Positions 6,156 through 10,041 of a stretch of 10,041 nucleotides of DNA are shown one piece after another (position 1 is the stretch's first letter; each line of letters opens with the position of its first letter). Below the pieces are notes generated by a model. It saw only the letters and a program-made list of their open reading frames with translations. It was not told where the DNA came from and made no database searches. Both the position numbers and the translations under genes were made by a program. Origin of the DNA: Anaerolineales bacterium (lineage in GTDB: Bacteria; Chloroflexota; Anaerolineae; Epilineales; JAANWY01); NCBI GenBank assembly GCA_018263655.1, contig JAANWY010000122.1, positions 4 to 10,044 on the forward strand, given 5' to 3'.

Positions 6156-7049
6156 ATGGACTACTTCCTATCCCTGACTACGACCGGACTGGTCATGGGC
6201 ATCATCTACGCGCTGATGGCACTGGGGCTGACGTTGATTTTCTCTATCCTCAGCGTCATCAACTTTGCGCATGGCGAGTTCTACATGCTAGGGGGGTATG
6301 TTTCTTATTTTCTGCTCAGCACCTTTACGAAACTGAATCCATTCCTCGCCATTCCCGTGGCAGGTTTGGCTGCTGCTCTGCTCGGAATCGTCGTCGAACG
6401 CCTCTTTCTGCGCCCGATGCACCAAGGTCAAATTGAACGCCCGGATGAATATGCCATTCTGATCACGTTCGGGTTATCCTTTTTCTTCCAAAACCTGGTG
6501 CTGGCGGTTTTCGGCCCATACCCCCACCGCCCGACTTCATTTTTCTCCGGCGCAGTGTCGCTCGGCGGGATGAGAATCGGTGCTGATCGGCTCACGGCAA
6601 GTGTCATTTCGCTGCTCTTGCTGGCCACGCTGCTGGTCGTGATCAACAGAACCTGGATCGGGAAGGCGCTAAGAGCAGTGAGCCAGGATAAAGATGCGGC
6701 GGCCGTTGTGGGGATCAACTCGTTGTGGATGAACACGATCGCCTTCGGTCTGGGGGTGGGGCTGGCGGGTGTGGCCGGCGCGGTCCTGGCGCCCACATTC
6801 TCAGTAGCGCCCGACGTCGGCGCTGTGCCGGCCATCCGCTCGTACATCATCATCGTGCTGGGCGGCATGGGCTCGATCCCGGGCAGCATCCTGGGAGGAC
6901 TCACCATTGGCCTGGTGGAAAGCCTGGGCGCCGGCTATTTCCCCGATCCCAGCCGGGCGCTAACGTACAAGACGGTGTTCGGGCTCGTCATCTTTGCGTT
7001 GGTGCTGTTGTTTAGGCCGCGGGGGTTCTTTGGAAGGGAGGAGACATGA
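6156..7049 (+). CDS. livH: LivH-type branched-chain amino-acid ABC transporter permease
   Basis: Inner-membrane permease, partner of LivM in the HAAT-family importer. I chose ATG 6156 over upstream in-frame ATGs (6102, 6131): it has GGAGGGGG 5 nt upstream and gives a standard N-terminus (MDYFLSLTTTGLVMGIIYAL), whereas the longer versions would begin with a proline/cysteine-rich stretch translated from the repeat region. The product has 297 residues, normal for LivH. Seen: the signature INFAHGEFYMLGGY (35-48), the ATPase-contact loop IGKALRAVSQDKDAAAVVGIN (from 168), the GLGVGLAGVAGAVLAP helix, GGMGSIPGSILGGLTIGLVES, and the FRPRGFFGR tail. Its TGA overlaps the livM ATG by 4 bp (ATGA), so the two are translationally coupled. 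The amino acid transported is not determined by this subunit. Confidence 0.95.
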   Translation: MDYFLSLTTTGLVMGIIYALMALGLTLIFSILSVINFAHGEFYMLGGYVSYFLLSTFTKLNPFLAIPVAGLAAALLGIVVERLFLRPMHQGQIERPDEYAILITFGLSFFFQNLVLAVFGPYPHRPTSFFSGAVSLGGMRIGADRLTASVISLLLLATLLVVINRTWIGKALRAVSQDKDAAAVVGINSLWMNTIAFGLGVGLAGVAGAVLAPTFSVAPDVGAVPAIRSYIIIVLGGMGSIPGSILGGLTIGLVESLGAGYFPDPSRALTYKTVFGLVIFALVLLFRPRGFFGREET

Positions 7050-8044
7050 GCAGCATGGGTCGCATTCGATTCCGTATCGAGTGGGCTGTCGCGGCTGTGG
7101 CCGTGGTACTCGCGTTGTTGGTCCCCTACGTCATTCAGTCGCGAGGGTTACCGACATACTGGCTACATGTGATAATCATCGCCTATTTCTACGCGCTGCT
7201 GTCTTCCAGTTGGGCGTTACTGGCCGGCGTAGCCGGTCAGTTCTCCTTCGCCCACATGGGGTTCATGGCGATCGGCGGCTACGCCAGCGGGCTGGTGGGG
7301 AAGTATCTGGGGCTGCCGCCGCTTGTCACCATCGTTTTGGGTGTCCTGGCAGCCGGCCTGGCGGGCTGGGCCATAGGCGCCCTGGTCCTGAGGTTCAAAG
7401 CAGCGTACCTGGCCCTGTTCACCATCGCCTTCTCCGAGATCTTGCGCACGCTAATCCGGGGCGAGGCCGACATCACGCGTGGAGATCAAGGGTTGCACGT
7501 GGCGCCCCTATTTGGTGAAACCATCTCTCGGGTCCCTTACTATTATGCCATGTTGGCGATTCTGGTAGTTTGCCTGGCACTCATGTACGTGCTGATAAGC
7601 TCTCGTGTGGGCCTGTTCTTGCGAGCCATCCGGGAGGACGAAGAGGCCGCCGCTGCTCGGGGTGTAGACGTCGTACGCTACAAGATATTGGCTTTTGTCG
7701 TGACCAGCTTGATCGCCGGCTTGGCGGGGACATTCTTCGCCCACTACATCACAATTCTGACTCCGAACATCATGGTGATCCCGCAAATGGGTCTGGTCAT
7801 CGCCATGGCCATCATCGGCGGCGTGGAGAGCTTGATGGCCGCCGCCATTGGCGCAATCATCATCCAAGTCGGCCTGGAAGTGCTGCGGGAGTTCGGGGCT
7901 TGGCGATTGGTCATCTTTGGCGCCCTACTGGTGCTCACGCTGCGCTTTGCGCGCAATGGGCTCATCGCCCCGATATTCAATCGTGTGCTTGGATTGGGTC
8001 CCAAGGCAGAAGCCCGCGTGGCGGAGGAGGCGCCGGCTCAATGA
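7046..8044 (+). CDS. livM: LivM-type branched-chain amino-acid ABC transporter permease
   Basis: Second permease of the Liv-type importer, 332 residues, within family range. ATG 7046 is favoured by GGAGG (7037-7041) 4 nt away; a second ATG at 7055 is less well spaced. Seen: a first hydrophobic segment (about 14-30), the LivM signature GQFSFAHMGFMAIGGYAS (65-80), LRFKAAYLALFTIAFSEILR, the ATPase-contact loop LFLRAIREDEEAAAARG (190-206), the following ILAFVVTSLIAGLAG helix, and GGVESLMAAAIGA near the end. The C-terminal tail after about residue 310 is charged and alanine-rich (EARVAEEAPAQ), as often in LivM. The stop overlaps the livG start by 4 bp. It should form a heterodimer with LivH. Confidence 0.95.
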   Translation: MSSMGRIRFRIEWAVAAVAVVLALLVPYVIQSRGLPTYWLHVIIIAYFYALLSSSWALLAGVAGQFSFAHMGFMAIGGYASGLVGKYLGLPPLVTIVLGVLAAGLAGWAIGALVLRFKAAYLALFTIAFSEILRTLIRGEADITRGDQGLHVAPLFGETISRVPYYYAMLAILVVCLALMYVLISSRVGLFLRAIREDEEAAAARGVDVVRYKILAFVVTSLIAGLAGTFFAHYITILTPNIMVIPQMGLVIAMAIIGGVESLMAAAIGAIIIQVGLEVLREFGAWRLVIFGALLVLTLRFARNGLIAPIFNRVLGLGPKAEARVAEEAPAQ

Positions 8045-8772
8045 ACTTAGAAATCCACGACGTATCCAAGAACTTCGGAGGCATCCAAGCCCTTAGCGGC
8101 GTGTCGTTGAGTGTCGAGGGCGACGAACTCATCGGCCTGATCGGTCCCAACGGATCCGGAAAGACGACGCTGGTCAACACGATCGGTGGCATTTACGCCC
8201 CAGACCGTGGCGAGATTTTTCTGGACGATCGGCCCGTTGGCCGGCTGAAACCCAACCAAGTTGCCAAACTGGGCGTCGGGCGCACGTTCCAGGTGACGCG
8301 GGCGTTCCGCCGGATGACGGTGATGGAAAACATGCTGGTGCCGGCCTTCGCCGTAACGCCTGATAAACGCCGGCGTGAGTTAGAGGCGCGAGCGCAAGAG
8401 GTTTTGGAGTTCCTCACGATGGATCACCTGCGTAACGACTACGGCCGCAGTCTGTCGGGTGGACAGCAGAAGTTGCTGGAACTGGGTCAGTTGTTGATGA
8501 CCGATCCCGGACTGATTCTGCTCGATGAACCCTTCGCCGGCGTGCACCCCAAACTGATGGAGACCATCTTCGAATACATCACCACAGTACACGCTGAAGG
8601 CAAGGCGTTTATCATCATCAGTCACGACATGAGTTCGATTTTCACCCTCAGCCAGCGGCTCCTCGTGCTACACAACGGCGAACTCATCGCCGACGGCCCG
8701 CCTGATGAGGTGAAGCAGGAACCACAGGTAATCGAAGCCTATTTGGGCGAGGAGGACGAAGAGTATGTCTGA
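8041..8772 (+). CDS. livG: LivG-type ABC transporter ATP-binding protein
   Basis: Cytoplasmic ATPase that powers the LivHM importer, 243 residues, usual LivG length. ATG 8041 overlaps the livM stop (ATGA), with GGAGGAGG at 8023-8030; a longer open frame upstream is out-of-frame livM sequence. All motifs are intact: Walker A GPNGSGKTT (35-43), Q-loop in GVGRTFQVTRAF (Gln 84), signature LSGGQQKLLELGQ (138-150), Walker B LILLDEP (158-164), D-loop region FAGVHP, and the H-loop SHD (His 195). RTFQ and PFAGV..P are characteristic of the LivG/LivF branch. The LivG-specific long insert between Walker A and Q-loop is short here, so a LivF-like ancestry is conceivable, but the position after livM favours LivG. 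No second ATPase gene follows; a racemase takes that place, overlapping this gene by 8 bp. Confidence 0.93.
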   Translation: MNLEIHDVSKNFGGIQALSGVSLSVEGDELIGLIGPNGSGKTTLVNTIGGIYAPDRGEIFLDDRPVGRLKPNQVAKLGVGRTFQVTRAFRRMTVMENMLVPAFAVTPDKRRRELEARAQEVLEFLTMDHLRNDYGRSLSGGQQKLLELGQLLMTDPGLILLDEPFAGVHPKLMETIFEYITTVHAEGKAFIIISHDMSSIFTLSQRLLVLHNGELIADGPPDEVKQEPQVIEAYLGEEDEEYV

Positions 8773-9874
8773 CCGGCCGGCGAAGTCTGCCAGTGACATC
8801 TTCCCCGGTCTGGCTCAGGCTGTCCTAAACCGGTTCGACACGCCCCAGGCGGCATGGAGGCAGCCGATTGTGACGGTTGATTCCCACACAGCCGGCGAAC
8901 CTACACGCCTGGTCGTCGGCGGTCTGCCGCCGATTCCCGGTAAGACCATCAACGACAAGCGGCTCTACCTCGCCAACGAAATGGACTACGTGCGCAGTCT
9001 GCTCACGCGCGAACCGCGCGGCCACCGCGACATGTTCGGCGCCGTCATCACCGAGCCCGTGTCTCCCGACGCCGCTTTCGGCCTGATCTACATGGATGCC
9101 CGTCGGTACCCCTATCTCTGCGGCCACGCCACCATCGCTGCGGCCCAGATATTGATCGAGACCGGGGTCATCGAGGCCCAGGAGCCAGAGACCGTTGTTG
9201 TCATTGACACCCCCTCTGACATCATCACCACGCGGGCTCGGGTGGAGGGGGGACGAGTCCAGTCGGTGGCGTTCCAGGCTGAGGCCGCCTTTGTCTATCA
9301 ACTCGACCAGCCACTGGACGTGCCCGGTCTTGGCGCCATCGCCGTGGACGTCGTGTACGTCGGCGGCTTCTTCGTCATGGTCTCGGCTGATGAGATCGGC
9401 CTGACGATGACAAACACTGCAGAGTTGGCCCGATTGGGGATGCTCATCACCGATGCCGGCAACGAGCAGTTGACGGCCCAGCACCCCACGCGCCCGTACG
9501 TGAACACCATCGATGTCGTAGAATTCTACGGTCCTAGCGGCCGGGCGGACGCGCACGGCAAGAGCGCGGTGATCTTGGGCGAAGCCCACGTGGACCGCTC
9601 GCCTTGCGGCACTGGGACGTCGGCCAAGATGGCTCTATTGCACCGGCGGGGCGAACTGGCCGTCGGCGACACCTACGTCAACGAAGGTATCCTGGGGACG
9701 ACGTTCGAGGCCCGCATCGTGGCCGAAGAGCGCGTCGGGGATCTGCCGGCCATCGTCCCCGAGGTGCGCGGCAGCGCCCACATCACCGGCGTGCATCAGT
9801 TCTTGCTTGATATGGATGACCCGTTCCCGAACGGATTTCTGTTGAGCCAGCCGACGAATGAATTCGCCGTCTGA
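8765..9874 (+). CDS. Proline racemase-family enzyme (proline racemase / hydroxyproline epimerase-like)
   Basis: Cofactor-independent enzyme that inverts the alpha-carbon of proline-type amino acids using two cysteines as acid and base. Both are present: Cys 119 in YLCGHATIAAAQ and Cys 281 in DRSPCGTGTSAKMA. The substrate-site motif DSHTAGEPTR (39-48) is intact, as is the closing ITGVHQFLLD...DPFPNGFLL. Known trans-3-hydroxyproline dehydratases of the family replace the second Cys with Thr, so Cys/Cys favours a racemase or 4-hydroxyproline 2-epimerase; I cannot choose between them. The 369-residue product carries about 34 extra residues before the conserved domain. ATG 8765 has AGGAGG 9 nt upstream inside livG; an internal GTG at 8870 with GGAGG 9 nt before it could give a form lacking the extension. 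The 8-bp overlap with livG makes co-translation with the transporter near certain. Codon third positions are very GC-rich. Confidence 0.93.
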   Translation: MSDRPAKSASDIFPGLAQAVLNRFDTPQAAWRQPIVTVDSHTAGEPTRLVVGGLPPIPGKTINDKRLYLANEMDYVRSLLTREPRGHRDMFGAVITEPVSPDAAFGLIYMDARRYPYLCGHATIAAAQILIETGVIEAQEPETVVVIDTPSDIITTRARVEGGRVQSVAFQAEAAFVYQLDQPLDVPGLGAIAVDVVYVGGFFVMVSADEIGLTMTNTAELARLGMLITDAGNEQLTAQHPTRPYVNTIDVVEFYGPSGRADAHGKSAVILGEAHVDRSPCGTGTSAKMALLHRRGELAVGDTYVNEGILGTTFEARIVAEERVGDLPAIVPEVRGSAHITGVHQFLLDMDDPFPNGFLLSQPTNEFAV

Positions 9875-9906
9875 TATGAAAGAAGTGTATTGGAAACGCA
9901 CTACAT

Positions 9907-9992
9907 CCCACGGACGGAAACAAACACGGACAAGAGAAAAATGCTGCTGTGGCCGGTCTCCTGACCGAGCCACAGCAACGAATGTCCGTGGG
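9907..9992. repeat. Outer inverted repeat with two competing left arms around a hairpin
   Basis: CCCACGGAC (9907-9915) pairs perfectly with GTCCGTGGG (9984-9992). A second left arm, CACGGACA (9925-9932), pairs perfectly with TGTCCGTG (9983-9990), so the two left arms compete for the same right arm. Both enclose the hairpin at 9945-9977. It starts 32 bp after the racemase stop, so it lies in the 3' untranslated region of the operon. Confidence 0.6.
9937..9977 (-). terminator. Rho-independent terminator, best oriented for a - strand transcript
   Basis: TGCTGTGGC (9945-9953) pairs with GCCACAGCA (9969-9977) and CGGTC (9954-9958) with GACCG (9963-9967), leaving a bulged A (9968) and a 4-nt loop: 14 pairs. 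On the + strand no T-run follows. On the - strand the stem is followed by GCA and then TTTTTCTCTT (complement of 9932-9941), the canonical U-tract. It therefore suits a gene converging from the right edge, and may still act weakly on the racemase operon transcript. Confidence 0.65.
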
Positions 9993-10041
9993 GTAAGCCT
10001 GACCGTTCGATTGTTTATCTTTGCAGACGCAGCGTGAGCTT

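Noticed and set aside
7570..8040. N-terminal extension of livG into livM
   Set aside because: The extra 157 codons are livM read in another frame; the ABC domain starts at ATG 8041 with an ATGA overlap.
8825..9589. Antisense open frame (about 254 codons) opposite the racemase gene
   Set aside because: High GC at third positions of the racemase removes stop codons on the other strand; the translation is low-complexity and matches no family I know.

Overview
The window looks like a bacterial chromosome fragment carrying two ABC-type uptake systems in tandem, all on the + strand, plus enzymes or enzyme remnants linked to D-amino acids. The likely host is a member of the Chloroflexota (Anaerolineae/Caldilineae-like). 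The basis is the second binding protein, a lipoprotein whose mature N-terminus has a VEKEK-repeat linker familiar from that phylum, and the abundance of binding-protein transporters. This is an inference from family knowledge; no rRNA or other marker gene is present. Base composition rises along the window, from AT-richer peptide-transporter permease genes to a very GC-rich racemase gene.

Region 1 (1-3572) is a peptide/nickel-type (Dpp/Opp) transporter: a DppB-like permease cut by the left edge, a family-5 solute-binding lipoprotein, and a DppC-like permease. The binding protein lies between the two permeases, and no ATPase (DppD/DppF) is visible. The two gaps hold an 8-bp-arm inverted repeat (872-889) and a strong hairpin (2613-2644).

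Region 2 (3573-4624) is a decayed border. Directly after dppC lies only the C-terminal third of a D-aminoacylase (N-acyl-D-amino-acid deacylase). It is followed by a short, twice-frameshifted remnant whose end resembles the last helices of a GntR/FCD regulator. Then come about 300 non-coding bases with a nested inverted-repeat structure (4337-4450) and an orphan Shine-Dalgarno-like sequence.

Region 3 (4625-9874) is a branched-chain/polar amino-acid (Liv/HAAT) operon: livK-like binding lipoprotein, livH, livM, livG, then a proline racemase-family gene. From livH to the racemase every gene overlaps the next by 4-8 bp, so they are almost certainly co-translated. There is no livF. The 193-bp livK-livH gap holds a long imperfect inverted repeat with alternative pairings, probably allowing the binding protein to be made in excess. 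The tight coupling of a racemase with both catalytic cysteines suggests the transporter brings in proline, hydroxyproline or another cyclic or D-amino acid.

Region 4 (9875-10041) holds a long hairpin that ends in a U-tract when read on the - strand, so a - strand gene probably converges from the right.

Working model (inference): this locus served uptake of peptides or N-acylated amino acids and of free amino acids, with stereochemical processing (deacylase, racemase). The deacylase and its possible regulator have been lost by deletion. No phage, IS element, CRISPR array, tRNA or rRNA was seen.
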